Assembly (NCBI RefSeq): GCF_000247695.1 | Contig: NW_004624747.1 | Coordinates: 11,857,773 to 11,921,772, forward strand | Direction of reading: 5' to 3' | Source of the DNA: Heterocephalus glaber | Taxonomy: Eukaryota > Chordata > Mammalia > Rodentia > Bathyergidae | DNA: 64,000 nt | Shown: positions 1 through 9,815 of the stretch, piece by piece | How positions within the stretch are numbered: the stretch's first letter is position 1 | Layout: each line of letters starts with the position of its first letter | The notes under the pieces: model-generated | Seen by the model: the letters and a program-made list of their open reading frames with translations, nothing else | Database searches by the model: none | What the model was told of the DNA's origin: nothing | Program-made: the position numbers and the translations under genes

Positions 1-440
1 CACTCTTCAGCACCCCTCCCCAAGCTTTCCCTTCCTATCTGGCCACCAGGGCAACTGGAAGGGGGTAGGGGAACTCAGTCTTCCTTGGTATCTGGGGATG
101 AGGACCCGGTGGCCTGGAGGGAAGTGGACAGCAGACAGCAGTTCTGGGGGACTGAGAGGCCCCCAGAACTGACATGGGACAAGGAAGGGCAAGGATCTCA
201 CAGGCAGGGTGGCTGCCTGCCTTGGTCCTGGCCTGGGGACAGCCGGGCTCCACCAAGGCAGGAGGGAGGGGGAGGTGATTCTGCCGGCTGGGCCTACGTG
301 GCTGCGGGTCCTTGGCCACTCTTGGCCCTGTTTGGGGCGGCCGCAGTCCTGTCCTCCAGACCCCTCTCCTCTGGGTCTCCCAGGAAGCCAGAGCTGTGGG
401 TGGCTGCGGAGGAGCGAGAGGGCCAGGCTTTCTCGGGCAG
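1..440 (-). other. SELPLG: SELPLG 3' untranslated region (partial)
   Basis: This GC-rich sequence follows the SELPLG TAG stop (441-443) on the minus strand. No AATAAA on that strand is seen before the window edge, so the polyadenylation site probably lies outside. Open frames on both strands here are short, GC-driven and without recognisable domains. Confidence 0.75.
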
Positions 441-1658
441 CTAAGGGAGGAAGCTGTGCAGGGTCAAGTCATCCCCCTCGTGGTCCTCCCTGCCCTCCGC
501 CTTTAGGTCATAACCCTTGGCCACGCCCCCGTTGGCCGCAGCAGGGCCCCCCTCGCCCCCGTCGGGCAGTAGAGACGAGATGCAGACCATCTCGGTGGGC
601 GAGTAGTTGCGCACAGGGTACCTGTGGCCCTTGCGGGAGAGGCGGACGGCCAGCACCACAGTGCACACGAGGAAGACAGTGGCCACCAGTGCCAGGATGA
701 GGATGGCCAGCAGGCACTGCCTCACGGGGATGCGCCCCGAGGCCTCGGTGGGGCTGGGGGCCATGGAGCTCCTAGTGGGCACAGCCTGCCCTTTCTTCAG
801 GCCCATGTTGAACAAGTTGCTGTCTACCACAGTGGTGTCTTTTCGAGTGACAGAGTGCCCAAGAAAGGTGATGGTGTGAGTGAGTCCCATGGATGAGAAC
901 TCTGTGGTGTCTGGCTCTGTGGACACAGGCAGTGTGGCAATGGGCTCTGTGGACAAAGTTTCTATGGCTGTGAAACTCATGGGCAGGGCCTCTGTGGCTG
1001 CAGGTTGAGTGGTCTCTGCTTCCATGGCTATTGTTTGAATGATCTCTGCCTCCGTGGCTGCTGTTTGAGTGGTCTCTGCCTCCGTGGCTGCTGTTTGAGT
1101 GGTCTCTGCCTCCGTGGCTGCTGTTTGAGTGGTCTCTGCCTCCATGGCTGCTGTTTGAGTGGTCTCTGTCTCCGTGGCTGCTGGCTGAGTGGTCTCTGTC
1201 TCTGTGGCTGTTGGCTGAGTGGTCTCTGTCTCTGTGGCTGCTGGTTGCATAGACAGAGCCTCCTCTTTGAGTGGAGCCTCTGTGGCAGAAACATTCACAG
1301 AGCTCAGTTCTGTAGCTAGATCCGCTGTGATTGGAACCTGCTGTGTGACTGGCTTCGTGGCAGCCTCCACAGTGGATAGCTCAGAGGTTCCCAGCCCCAC
1401 AGAACCTGTCCACACTACATGGCCCTTTGAGGTCACGTGCTTAAAGTCTGTAGTTGCAGCCCCGGGGGCCTGTGTGAGTGTTTCTGGAGGGTCTGTGTAG
1501 TACTCTTGGGAATAGTCTTCAAAGTCATCTTCCAGGTCCACCTGTCTCCGTCCCCGTGCAAGGGCAGGGCCTGGGACGCCCTTAGCTGCATCCTCCTGGG
1601 TGGAGGCTGTGCCTAGAGGTGCCAGCAGCAGCAGCAGCAGCAGGAGAAGCAGAGGCAT
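441..1658 (-). CDS. SELPLG: P-selectin glycoprotein ligand 1 (PSGL-1, CD162), complete coding exon
   Basis: An uninterrupted 405-codon ORF encodes a mucin-like type I membrane protein, the leukocyte counter-receptor for P-, E- and L-selectin. Visible in order: a Leu-rich signal peptide (residues 1-18); a short propeptide ending in a furin-type R35-G-R-R38 site; a mature N terminus from Q39 that is acidic with Tyr49, Tyr53 and Tyr54 as sulfation candidates and Thr55/Thr60 as O-glycan candidates; one NxS sequon (N122); eight Thr-rich decapeptides (139-218); a further Ser/Thr/Pro stalk; Cys315 at the membrane edge, as in the known disulfide dimer; a TM helix (about 314-340); and a basic cytoplasmic tail beginning SRKGHRYPVRNYSPTEMVCI, then the conserved C terminus DDLTLHSFLP. 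The tail and TM closely resemble mouse and human PSGL-1 (from memory). The whole reading frame lies in one exon, as known for the family, and the start is the first ATG after the acceptor. Identification is very secure. Confidence 0.97.
   Translation of the reverse strand: MPLLLLLLLLLLAPLGTASTQEDAAKGVPGPALARGRRQVDLEDDFEDYSQEYYTDPPETLTQAPGAATTDFKHVTSKGHVVWTGSVGLGTSELSTVEAATKPVTQQVPITADLATELSSVNVSATEAPLKEEALSMQPAATETETTQPTATETETTQPAATETETTQTAAMEAETTQTAATEAETTQTAATEAETTQTAATEAEIIQTIAMEAETTQPAATEALPMSFTAIETLSTEPIATLPVSTEPDTTEFSSMGLTHTITFLGHSVTRKDTTVVDSNLFNMGLKKGQAVPTRSSMAPSPTEASGRIPVRQCLLAILILALVATVFLVCTVVLAVRLSRKGHRYPVRNYSPTEMVCISSLLPDGGEGGPAAANGGVAKGYDLKAEGREDHEGDDLTLHSFLP
1005..1244 (-). repeat. 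SELPLG: 30-bp coding minisatellite (eight decapeptides) in SELPLG
   Basis: Eight consecutive 30-bp units encode decapeptides of consensus T/P-A-A-T-E-A/T-E-T-T-Q (residues 139-218), and a ninth unit decays into the stalk at residue 219. Units 1-3 carry TETETTQ and units 4-8 mostly EAETTQ, so two sub-types occupy separate blocks. PSGL-1 decamers are known to vary in number between species and alleles and to carry clustered O-glycans that extend the molecule. Confidence 0.95.
1623..1643 (-). repeat. SELPLG: (CTG)7 trinucleotide tract coding the leucine core of the SELPLG signal peptide
   Basis: Seven perfect CAG units on the plus strand read as CTG codons on the coding strand. They follow Met-Pro and three other Leu codons, giving ten consecutive leucines in the signal peptide. 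Confidence 0.95.
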
Positions 1659-1672
1659 AGTACCTGGGGAGA
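1659..1672 (-). promoter_or_regulatory. SELPLG: Splice acceptor and short leader before the SELPLG coding exon
   Basis: On the minus strand a C/T-rich stretch ends in CCCCAG just before GTACTATG, where the ATG is the SELPLG start. The coding exon therefore begins at 1663 with five untranslated bases. This fits the family arrangement of a noncoding exon 1 and a single coding exon 2. Exon 1 and the promoter were not recognised further upstream. Confidence 0.85.
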
Positions 1673-1699
1673 CACAGACAGAGGGACATCAGGGCCCAC

Positions 1700-2108
1700 C
1701 TGATAGGTCTCCTACTACCTCAGCAGCCATTATGTATAGTAGCTGCCCTCTTCCTATGGTGCCTTGCCCCCTCCCCTGTGTGACATCATGCCAAGATGGT
1801 TGCTCCCACCAAAGAACAAACCCTTCTTCCCAGCATGCCCCTGTTCCCGCCTAGAAAGTAACCTAATACTCGCTCACCTCCTATCACCTAGTGACATCAC
1901 CGGCTCCTCCATTCCCTAGTCACTACCTCACTCAACCCCACCTCTGCCCCTACCCAGCCCTACCCCAGTCTCTATAAAAGACTCTCCCTGCCCCGGCCAT
2001 ATTGCTTTTGTCTCTCCTTTGTTCAGAGACAGCCCGGCAGATCTGTTCCCCTAATAAAGGCTTGTTGTGACCTGGTCTGGTCTTGGTTTTCGGCCCTTTT
2101 ACCTGACA
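1700..2108 (+). mobile_element. ERV solo LTR-like segment
   Basis: On the plus strand there is a TATAAAA box (1973-1979), then 80 bases later an AATAAA (2053-2058) followed by a GT-rich stretch, and a CA end near 2108. A promoter and polyadenylation signal this close together are the R-region signature of class I (gamma-like) LTRs. No internal retroviral genes or second LTR are seen. The left boundary and a target-site duplication could not be fixed, so the start is approximate. Confidence 0.6.
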
Positions 2109-2549
2109 CCACTGAGCTCTGAGCCTGAGACCCTGGTCTGTTCTGGGGCAGCACATGCCTGGGGTGGAGCAGACCCTCATCGACAGCAGCTGTTATTACT
2201 GCCATTTGATGTGCAGACAGCCATGGGGGGCTTCAACTTCGTCCATAGGATTCCTAGGAACTCTGTTTGTCTCCTTATCATTTTTTGCCTCCTAAAACTT
2301 TATCTGTGGACAAATAAGCCACTGGGGTATAGAAACAAAGTCAGAAGCTGGGCTTATTGAAAGAGGGTATTTATTAGCTCTGTGCCTTGTTAGCTGGGTT
2401 GGGGACCCAGGTGGGGGACAGAGAGCAAAGTTAAGAAGAAGGAGCTTTATTGAAGGTGCGTCACCAGGAAGGTCAGCCCTGCATTCCCCAGGTGCCAGGC
2501 AAGGCACAGGATTGAAACCGCACATGATGGGGTCCAGCAGGAGGAGGTC
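2109..2549. other. SELPLG upstream/intronic sequence, no gene seen
   Basis: Mostly unique sequence. I see no conserved coding frame, clear SINE or recognisable exon. Confidence 0.4.
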
Positions 2550-2735
2550 AAGTCCTAGCTCCGTGCCTTACAAGCTGTGTGACCCTGAGACAGATTGGTG
2601 CCTCTCTGCACTTCAGACTTCCTGTCTGTAAAGTAGGGATAAGAAATGGCGCCTTTGTCACATGGCTGTCGAGCGAAAGCAATAAGGGGATGGGTTCAAA
2701 AGTGCCAGGAGCTCGGTAGGTGCTTGTTACAGCTT
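2550..2735 (+). repeat. MIR SINE relic
   Basis: It retains the MIR core series: CAAGCTGTGTGACC, a pyrimidine-rich stretch, TCTGTAAAGTAGGGATAA and a tail resembling GCTCGGTAGGTGCT. It is diverged and ancient. Confidence 0.7.
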
Positions 2736-3070
2736 CGACCTAAGATGGCCCCTCAAAGTCCCATGTGTTCAGAAGTGGGGCTTTGGGGAGGTGATTGTTT
2801 CATGAGGGCCCTAACTTCCTCAGTGGATGGATCCATTCATACCTCAGTGGCGTCCTCAGGAGGGGGCCTCGTTGAAGAGAGTGGGTCATGGGGCGTGACA
2901 CTGAGGACCACAGCTGGTCCCTGGCTCTCCCTCTCTGTGCTTCCGGGCCACTCCGAGGTGAGGGCCACCCTTCCCATGGTGTTTGTGCCTTGGAGCCAGG
3001 TGAGCATGGCCCGAAACCTCTGAAACTGTGAGGCAAGATGAACCTTTCCTCCTGGCCTGCCCAGCTTCTC

Positions 3071-3197
3071 ACAAGTTCGAGCCCAGTTTGAGCAACTTAG
3101 ACTTCATGTCTCAAAAAATAAAATACTAAACTAAACTAAAATATAGAGGGCTGGGGTTGTGGCTTAGTACTCCTTCGGTTTGGTCCCCAGTGCCAAG
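3071..3197 (+). repeat. 5'-truncated B1+ID dimer SINE
   Basis: The B1 right end (AGTTCGAGCCCAGTTTGAGCAACTTAG, given here as 3074 onward) runs into TGTCTCAAAAAATAAA, followed by an ID half with GGGCTGGGGTTGTGGCTTAG and TTTGGTCCCCAGTGCC. Confidence 0.75.
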
Positions 3198-3266
3198 GGG
3201 GGGAAAAAAGAGAAAAGGAAAGAAAGAAAAGGAAAAGGAGGGGGAAAGGAAGGGAAGAAAACCAAA
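3198..3266 (+). repeat. Purine-rich (GAAA/GGAA) tract
   Basis: About 70 bases of almost pure purine extend the tail of the preceding SINE. Confidence 0.8.
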
Positions 3267-3327
3267 ACAAACCTCTCCTCCTCAAAGCTGTTTGTCAGGT
3301 ATTTTGTCACGGTGATGAAAAGCTGGC

Positions 3328-3330
<3 letters not shown>

Positions 3331-3369
<39 letters not shown>
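3331..3369 (+). repeat. (CA)n microsatellite
   Basis: About nineteen uninterrupted CA dinucleotides. Confidence 0.97.
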
Positions 3370-3372
<3 letters not shown>

Positions 3373-3754
3373 TTCAAGGCGGCTGAGTTCCTACCCAGGG
3401 CAGGATATGTGGCCCAACCTCGGCCCCACTTTCCTGGGGGACAGGAGGAAGACCCAGTTCCTAACAGTTCAAACACTCACCCCACAGCCCCCACCTGGGC
3501 TCTTCTGGGTTCCTGGCAGCAGAGCCCTCAGCCACTTCCTGTAAGCAGAGGGGGAGGGGCACAGTCTCAGAGCCCGGCTCTCTGGCTCCTGGGCTTTGGG
3601 TGGGGCACCTTGGAGGGGTGAGTCCTACTTTGTGCCTCCTGGAGGTGGGGGCACAGCAAGAACGGGCTGGGGCCTGGCTGCCCTCTGCCCTATACCCACC
3701 CCCAAAATCCCCGACCGGAGAAGAAAGCACGGGGTTGAGTCCTGAGTTCCTCCA

Positions 3755-3880
3755 AGCCATGCGACCCCTTGCAGGCTTCCCCTCTCAGAGCCTGTTTCCT
3801 CATATGTAAAATGGGCGATACTGCTTCAAAGGATGGATGTGAGACTCAAATGAGCATGGGAGGTGCCTGGTGCTGGCTGG
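3755..3880 (+). repeat. MIR SINE relic
   Basis: The segment CAGAGCCTGTTTCCTCATATG then TAAAATGGGCGATA, followed by a GTGAGACTCAAATGAG-like stretch, matches the MIR core and 3' region. Confidence 0.75.
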
Positions 3881-4737
3881 CAGCAGAAGGGTCAGAGGGG
3901 TTTATCTGGGGTCCTCTCTGGGGCTGCAGGCAGAGGACAGAGCAAAGGGAAGGCACAGAGATGTGGCCAGCCACCGTGGGCAGTCAGGGAGCCACAGGGG
4001 CCTGCAGAAGCACAGCTGCTCCTCTGTTGGGATAAGATGGGGCTCCAGGAGACCCCAAATCTCCCACTTGAGCCTGTCTGGGTCCACCAGCTTCCCAGAT
4101 GTTTCCAGCGCTCTTACTGAAAGTCCTCTGTCCCCTGAAAGCCATCAGCCTCAGACCCACCAGAGCAACTGAGCCCCCCGGCCTGTCTCACGGGCTTTGC
4201 GTGAGACACCACAGCCTGAGACAGGCGGGGCTGAGCAGGCCCCAGCCCACCCGGCAGGAAGGATGGGGACCCCAGGTGGGGAAAGAGGAGCAGCAGTGGG
4301 GCGCTGAGGTTCTGAGAGCTGCTAAAGTCCATGTGTTGCCCCGAAACAGCAGTGATTCGTGACAGAATCCCCGCGTGAGGGCTGGTTTCCGGTCTGCCTC
4401 TGGATGACCTCAGTTGTCTTCACTCCTCTGAAGCACTGGCCTTGAGACTCCCACGAGATGGAGAAACTGAGGCTCACGGGGTTGTGTCGCTTCCCGGACT
4501 GCCCTCCTCTTCTCCTCTCCCCGGCTCAGAGCGGGTGAGGACGGTCACATCCTGGTGATCTGGATGCTGCCTCACTAGCAGGTCATTGGTGGCCTATTTC
4601 CTGTCTTTTGCCCTGAAAACCAGTTGCTTCTTTCTCAGGCCACACCCAGGGTACAGGGAGGAGCTGGGTACCCAGGGCCACACCCAGCTCTGGACACCTT
4701 ACCACGCAGCCAGCAGCCCAGGCAGCTCAACAATAAA
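3881..4737. other. Upstream of SELPLG, GC-rich unique DNA without recognisable genes
   Basis: The sequence is GC-rich with scattered CpGs and several short open frames lacking recognisable domains. It could hold SELPLG regulatory sequence, but nothing specific can be supported. Confidence 0.35.
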
Positions 4738-4957
4738 GCCCAGGGCACACATCTGTAATCTCAGCACTCTGGGAGGCTGAACCAGGAGGGTTGCTAGTTT
4801 GAGCCCAGTCTGTGCAACTGAGCAACCTAACAAGACCCTGTCTCAAAAAAAAAATTTTTTTTAAAGGGTTGTAGATGTAGCTCAGTGTGCAGGCCCTAGC
4901 TTCAATCCTTAGTACCACAATAAATAAACAAATAAGTAAATAAATAAATAAATAAAC
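4738..4957 (+). repeat. B1+ID dimer SINE with AAAT-rich tail
   Basis: The B1 half shows ATCTGTAATCTCAGCACTCTG and the ID half GTTGTAGATGTAGCTCAGTG with an A/B-box-like layout. The element ends in (TAAA)n. Confidence 0.9.
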
Positions 4958-4960
4958 CCT

Positions 4961-5093
4961 TGGGGCCAGGCATGGTAAAACCCACCTGTAACCCCACTTA
5001 CTTGGGAGGGTGAGGGAGGAGGGTTGCACGCTCCAGGCTAGTCTGGGCAACTTAGGAGACCTTGTCTCAAAATGAAATTTAAATAAAGAAATG
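4961..5093 (+). repeat. B1 SINE, monomer
   Basis: It begins GGCCAGGCATGGTAAAACCC and ends in CTTGTCTCAAAATGAAATTT. It lies immediately after the previous dimer. Confidence 0.85.
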
Positions 5094-5264
5094 ACACCCA
5101 TGGGACTAAGCACAGCACACAAGGTTTTAGAATCTCAGAATCTGCTTCTTAGGGTTTGGGTTAAGCAGCTCACAAGTGAAGGGAAGCGCTGATCAATAAG
5201 GTCAGACTGAGGTGTTCCAGAGCCCCACTGCAGGTCTGATGGGGACTCCCATCAAAGTAGTTCC

Positions 5265-5345
5265 CTCCCAGCCCTATCCCTGACAAGCTGTGTGACCTTG
5301 GGGAACTCGATTCACCTGAGACCCTAGGTATTGCATCTGGGGTTG
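5265..5345 (+). repeat. MIR SINE fragment
   Basis: The motif GACAAGCTGTGTGACCTTGG is the conserved MIR core. Confidence 0.65.
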
Positions 5346-5889
5346 CTTCCCTCTAACCTTAGAGCACATTGAAAATATCCTAAGTCAAAGACACACTGAA
5401 TGCGCTCAGCAGCAGGATGTCCCAGCTCAGCCTGGCCTGCCTCAGACTTAACAGGAAGCCTACTTCATCCAACGTTCTAGCCTGGGAAAAGATCAAACTT
5501 CAGAGTAAGGGTTCTGCTGCACCGAGCATCGCTTTCACACCACTGTGAGAGAGAAAAGTCAGCCTGGGCCCATCACTAAGTGGAGAACAAGTGAGTGTAT
5601 AGCCTATAGCAGCTGCCTGCTCCTTGGGGGAGTTGCAGGTCCTTGCAGGCCGCTCAGCACACCCTAAGCGCTCAGTGAACATGAGTGGCTGCCATTATCT
5701 GCACTTAGGACAATGGACTCTGCTAACTGCAGCCTGCCCTGGAAAAGTCCCCCACCCAGAACAGGCTGTGACACCTCTGACCTCCCCAGTCAGGGAGGGT
5801 GGGGGCAGGGAGCCCAAACGCTAGGTCTAGGTGCCCCCGGTGCTGCCCACAGCCTCGGGCTCCTCCTGTTCGTGAGTCACACATACTGA

Positions 5890-6045
5890 GTGCAGACAGC
5901 CCGCCAGGCCCTGCTCTGAGTCCTGTACACGAAGGGTTGGTCCCCTCAAAAGGATGGGAACGTTACTAATGCCATGTGAGAGATGGGGAAACTGAGGCCC
6001 ACCTGGAATCTAGTCACACAGCCAGGAAGACAGGGAGATGGAAGC
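5890..6045 (-). repeat. MIR SINE relic, minus orientation
   Basis: GAGATGGGGAAACTGAGGC followed by TAGTCACACAGCCAGGAAG is the reverse complement of the MIR core. Confidence 0.7.
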
Positions 6046-6170
6046 TGAACCCCACAGTCTTCCAGCAGAGCTCACCTCAGCCTCTGTGAACAAGGCTATG
6101 TCTATCTTGGAGCCCATACTGCGTCCTCCTAGAAGCCACCCTGATGGCCCCAGGCACGATTTGCATCCTC

Positions 6171-6383
6171 CTTTTTTTGCCCTCCACCCTTGGGGCGGGG
6201 GATTGAACCCAAGGTCTTGTACTTGGTAGGCGAGTGCTCTGTCACCGAGCTACACTCCACCCTTTTTACTTTATTTTGAGACACAGTCTGACTGCATTGC
6301 CCAGGCTGGGCTCAAATTTGTGATCTTCCTGCCTCAGCCTCCTGAGTAGCTGGGATTATAGGTTGGCACCACCATACCTGGCC
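6171..6383 (-). repeat. B1+ID dimer SINE, minus orientation
   Basis: The ID half (GGGGGATTGAACCCAAGGTC to CCGAGCTACACTCC) comes first on the plus strand, then the B1 half (GCCTCAGCCTCCTGAGTAGC to CACCATACCTGGC). Confidence 0.9.
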
Positions 6384-7574
6384 ACTCGCCATGTTTAAGC
6401 CTTTTCTACTGTTTGCATTCTCAAAATCCATTCCCATGCCAAGAGGACTGCATACAGCATCTTGCCGACCATGCCACATGCCCAGCACTTAGTGGACAGA
6501 AGGACACACGCGGGCACCTTTGTGTGCTCCCCTCTCGAGCCATTTGTCCCAGTGGCTCCCAGGTGCTGTGGCTGTCTGTCCTGTGCTGTTCCCACCAGAC
6601 TGCAGGCATTTGGAAGACAGAGACTCAATGGGGACCCCAACAGCAACAGGGTTGGCATCCCCGGGGCTTGTTGAGTGCCTGGCGAGGTAGGACATCAGGT
6701 ACAGCTGCCCCATACCACTGTCTCCAGACTTTTCCCATCATGTTTGTCAATTGACACTCAAACCTTTGCCTATCAGTCACCCCCACCCTGCCAGGCCGCC
6801 GCCGTAGACATTTTTCCTAATTCCCACTCAGCCCTATGCAATGTGAACACTGCAGAGATGCTGTGTATCTGTTCACCATTCTGTAGCCCTTTGGGAAGAC
6901 ACAGACCATGAGTTTTGGGGGGTTCTTTCTCCCTAAGAACCCCGACGTACTGGCCTGATACAAAGGGGGTGTGGTATTTTACACAAATGAATTTGATGAG
7001 AATTCTGGCTGCTTTATTTTAATGGGGGACAGCTTTCTGAAGATACCTATATAGACAGACAGATGAACAAGTGAGTGCAGACACACACCCTAGCCATCCT
7101 GTCTCCCCACTGATGCCCTGCTGCCTTCCTGCCCCCATTCAGCAAAGGGAACTGAGAGCCAGGCCCAGGCACTACAGCACCACAAGTGTCCTGCAGCCAG
7201 AGGGTCAGCTTCAAGCTCACCACCTCCTACTGGTGGCCACGCTGCCCTGGGGAGCTGTTCCTCCTCTCCAAACCTCAGTCCTGTCCACTGCCAGGGTGCT
7301 CGGGCACTCTTCCCAGAAGGCCCTGCTATGGCCTAGCCCCTCTAACTGTTGGGGTTTCACCTCCCCTGGCTGCTGGCAGAGCCTGGTGCAGGCGGCATCC
7401 CCCATGCAGGGTGTGGCTCCGGGCAGCCTCACAGGAAGTCACTCCAGGCCCAGAGTTCGGGAGACAGCTCCTGAGCCCCTGCCCACTGTCAGGCCCACCC
7501 TGGAGGCTCCAGGTCAGGGATGGGCAAAGGAAGGAAACAGAGGTCAGGAAAAAGAATTCCAGGCGCAGAGCTCT
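6384..7574. other. Intergenic/SELPLG upstream DNA, no gene seen
   Basis: Mostly unique sequence. Open frames of 60-210 codons exist here, but they run into the adjacent microsatellite or lack recognisable domains, and I do not accept any as genes. Confidence 0.4.
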
Positions 7575-7609
7575 GGTGCGTGCGTGCGTGCGTGCGTGCG
7601 TGCGTGTGT

Positions 7610-7645
<36 letters not shown>
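7575..7645 (+). repeat. (TGCG)n-(TG)n compound microsatellite
   Basis: About seven GTGC units pass directly into a long (TG)n run with one TCTG interruption. This is a potential Z-DNA-forming alternating purine/pyrimidine stretch. Confidence 0.97.
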
Positions 7646-7646
<1 letters not shown>

Positions 7647-8952
7647 CCCCAGTCCCCACAGACACAGAAGCAGCTTTGGCCCTCAGCTTTTATCATTCTC
7701 CTTTAAGGCCCTAAAGTACCCCAGACACACATTAACAAGAGTATTCTAATGATTATTTTTACTAGATTCTCTTTTGCTAACAATAGTGTCAAGATTCTAA
7801 TATTTTAATAATTTGCCACAAACAAGTGCCATTTCCTCAATCTTACAGTGTTGAAGAACAGTGTTTTCACGGCCCTGAAGCATGCAGCTTCAACACAAGC
7901 CCGAGTGCCTCCTCCTTTCTGGACCCCTCCGGACCTAATCTCAGTTGTGTCCCTAAGCAACTCTCTGAAGTTCAGTTTCCCACCCAGGAGAGAAAGGGGT
8001 GGGATGATGTCTAAGGAGAAGCCCTCAATTTTTCTGACACTTCTGAAGTTCCTTTTCAGAACACCCCAGCAGCCGCAGGCGAACAAGGCCAGCAGAGAGG
8101 GCAGGTTAGATGCTGAGGCATCAGGAACCGGAAGACACCAGAGAAGCCCTCAGACTCCAGGAAGACGTCAGTCTGAGCCCATGGAGCTTGGTCTGCCCTC
8201 CCAAAGGGGCTCAGGAAATGCCCAGAAGATCTGCCCTGGGCCCACCAGCAGCTGGCAGGCAGGTCCCCTGGTCCCTTGGGTCCCTGGCCACTCCCTGTGG
8301 TTTTTGCAAACCAGCACTTACCGTGCTCAGCAGAGCATGGGACAGCTGCCTCCTGGGCCTAGAAGTGACTTCTTTGCTTTAGTGACAAGGCCCCAGGCTA
8401 CACTGCTGGGCACTGTGTGGCACCCCCTGCCGTGTCTCAGACCCTGCCAACCCCCAACGGCAATGTGTGTGGAAGAAGGAAGCGAGAATGTGGTTACTCA
8501 GCCTGGGCCACGTGACAGCCCACACCCCCTTGTTTGTGACAGCTTGGGTGATGACGTTGATCAAGACTAGGTGGACAGTGCTAAAGGGACCTGTTGGGTT
8601 TCTGTGCCTTTGGAGTCTCTGTAACCATGTGGAAACCTTCTGGGGAGGGGCCCCTGGTTAGGGTATTTGACCCACCCAGAAAGAGACCACAGCATTATCC
8701 TACTAGCAGTGACAGTGGGGCAGCAGGGGACCCGCCCTGGAAGGCAATGACCAGAGGAAGAGAGGGTGGCCCTCCATTCTCACCCATGATGAGGCAGGGG
8801 CAAGGGCCTGACCGGAAGACACAACGCAGACCACCATAGGCTTTGCAAATTGGCTGTGTCTCTTCTTTTTAGGGTCCCACAGCAAGTCCTTTTAACAGCA
8901 ATCCCTTGGGAGCTGGGTTACAAATCCCACAGGGCACGACCTGCTCACCAGT
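7646..8952. other. Unique sequence, no gene seen
   Basis: An open frame of 240 codons on the plus strand (7848-8570) has no recognisable domain or repeat. Its composition is typical of GC-rich noncoding DNA, so it is not called. Confidence 0.4.
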
Positions 8953-8957
8953 TTTTA

Positions 8958-9177
8958 CATTTTTTTCAGGTACTGGGGATACAACCCAGGGCCTTGTGCA
9001 TTCTGGGCAAATGCACTAGACTTTTTTTGTTTTGTTTTGAGACGGGGTCTTGCTATGCCGTTCAGGCTGGCATTGATCTCACTATGTAGCCCAGGCTGAC
9101 CTCAACTTTGCAGTTGATCCTTTTGCCTCAGCCTCCTGAGTGCTGGGATTACAGATGTATGCCACTATGCCCAGCCT
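8958..9177 (-). repeat. B1+ID dimer SINE, minus orientation
   Basis: An ID-like segment (GTACTGGGGATACAACCC) is followed by a B1 segment ending GTATGCCACTATGCCCAGCC. Confidence 0.88.
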
Positions 9178-9190
9178 TTGGACCTTTTAA

Positions 9191-9306
9191 ATTTTTATTT
9201 TGGGGCAGGGTCTGCTGGGTTGCCCAAGCTTACTTCGAACTTTCGATCCCCCAGCCTCAGCCTCCCAAGTAGCTGGGATTACAGGCATGTACCACCATGT
9301 CTGGCT
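9191..9306 (-). repeat. B1 SINE, minus orientation
   Basis: GCCTCAGCCTCCCAAGTAGC and ACCACCATGTCTGGC are the B1 head in reverse. Confidence 0.88.
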
Positions 9307-9390
9307 AGAAACTGCTTATCTCAACTGGCTTATTCAGCCATCTGGCACCCAGTAGGGTGTACTGATACCCAAAGCCACCAGCTCTGGGCT

Positions 9391-9550
9391 CTTTTGTTTT
9401 GGTTTTTGGTTTTTTGAGACAGGGTCTCGATATATACTTTAGGCTGGCCTTGAACTCACTATGTTGCTCAGCCTGGCCTCAAATCTGCAGTGATCCTTTT
9501 GCCTCAGCCTCTCCAGTGCTGGATTACAGGCTTGTGCCACCACACCCAGC
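9391..9550 (-). repeat. B1 SINE with internal duplication, minus orientation
   Basis: Two GGCCTTGAACTCACTATG / GGCCTCAAATCTGCAG-like blocks precede the B1 head ending CACCACACCCAGC. The extra block is the usual B1 internal duplication. Confidence 0.85.
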
Positions 9551-9815
9551 AGCGCTCTTGCCCTGCTGTAGCTCTTTTTCAGATGGGGAGGCCAGGGAGT
9601 AAACAAGTAGACCGAGCATTACGACACAGTGACACAGTACAGTAAATGTCACTCTGGGGTGAGAGAAGGGAGGGGCGATTGTCTGGAGACTCTTCCTAGG
9701 AGAAAGGACGCTCGAGATGCCAACCAGGGCTGGCTCCTGGATAGGCAGGCCAAGTGGAGCACAGCTGTTCACAGGGGAGGACTGGGAAGTCTCCTCAAGT
9801 CCACTTGTGTTTTTG

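Noticed and set aside
1005..1244. Regular 30-bp repeats resembling a CRISPR array
   Set aside because: Units are contiguous without spacers, lie in frame inside a mucin ORF, and the genome is eukaryotic.
1005..1319. Plus-strand ORF of 104 codons with repeating CLSGLCLRG units opposite SELPLG
   Set aside because: It is the antisense reading of the SELPLG minisatellite; periodicity alone keeps it open.
7071..7749. Overlapping ORFs of 187-211 codons on the plus strand
   Set aside because: They are extended by the TGCG/TG microsatellite, which is open in several frames, and no domain is recognisable.
7848..8570. 240-codon plus-strand ORF
   Set aside because: No recognisable domain or signature, and composition like surrounding noncoding DNA. 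It is the longest unexplained frame, so a protein search would settle it.
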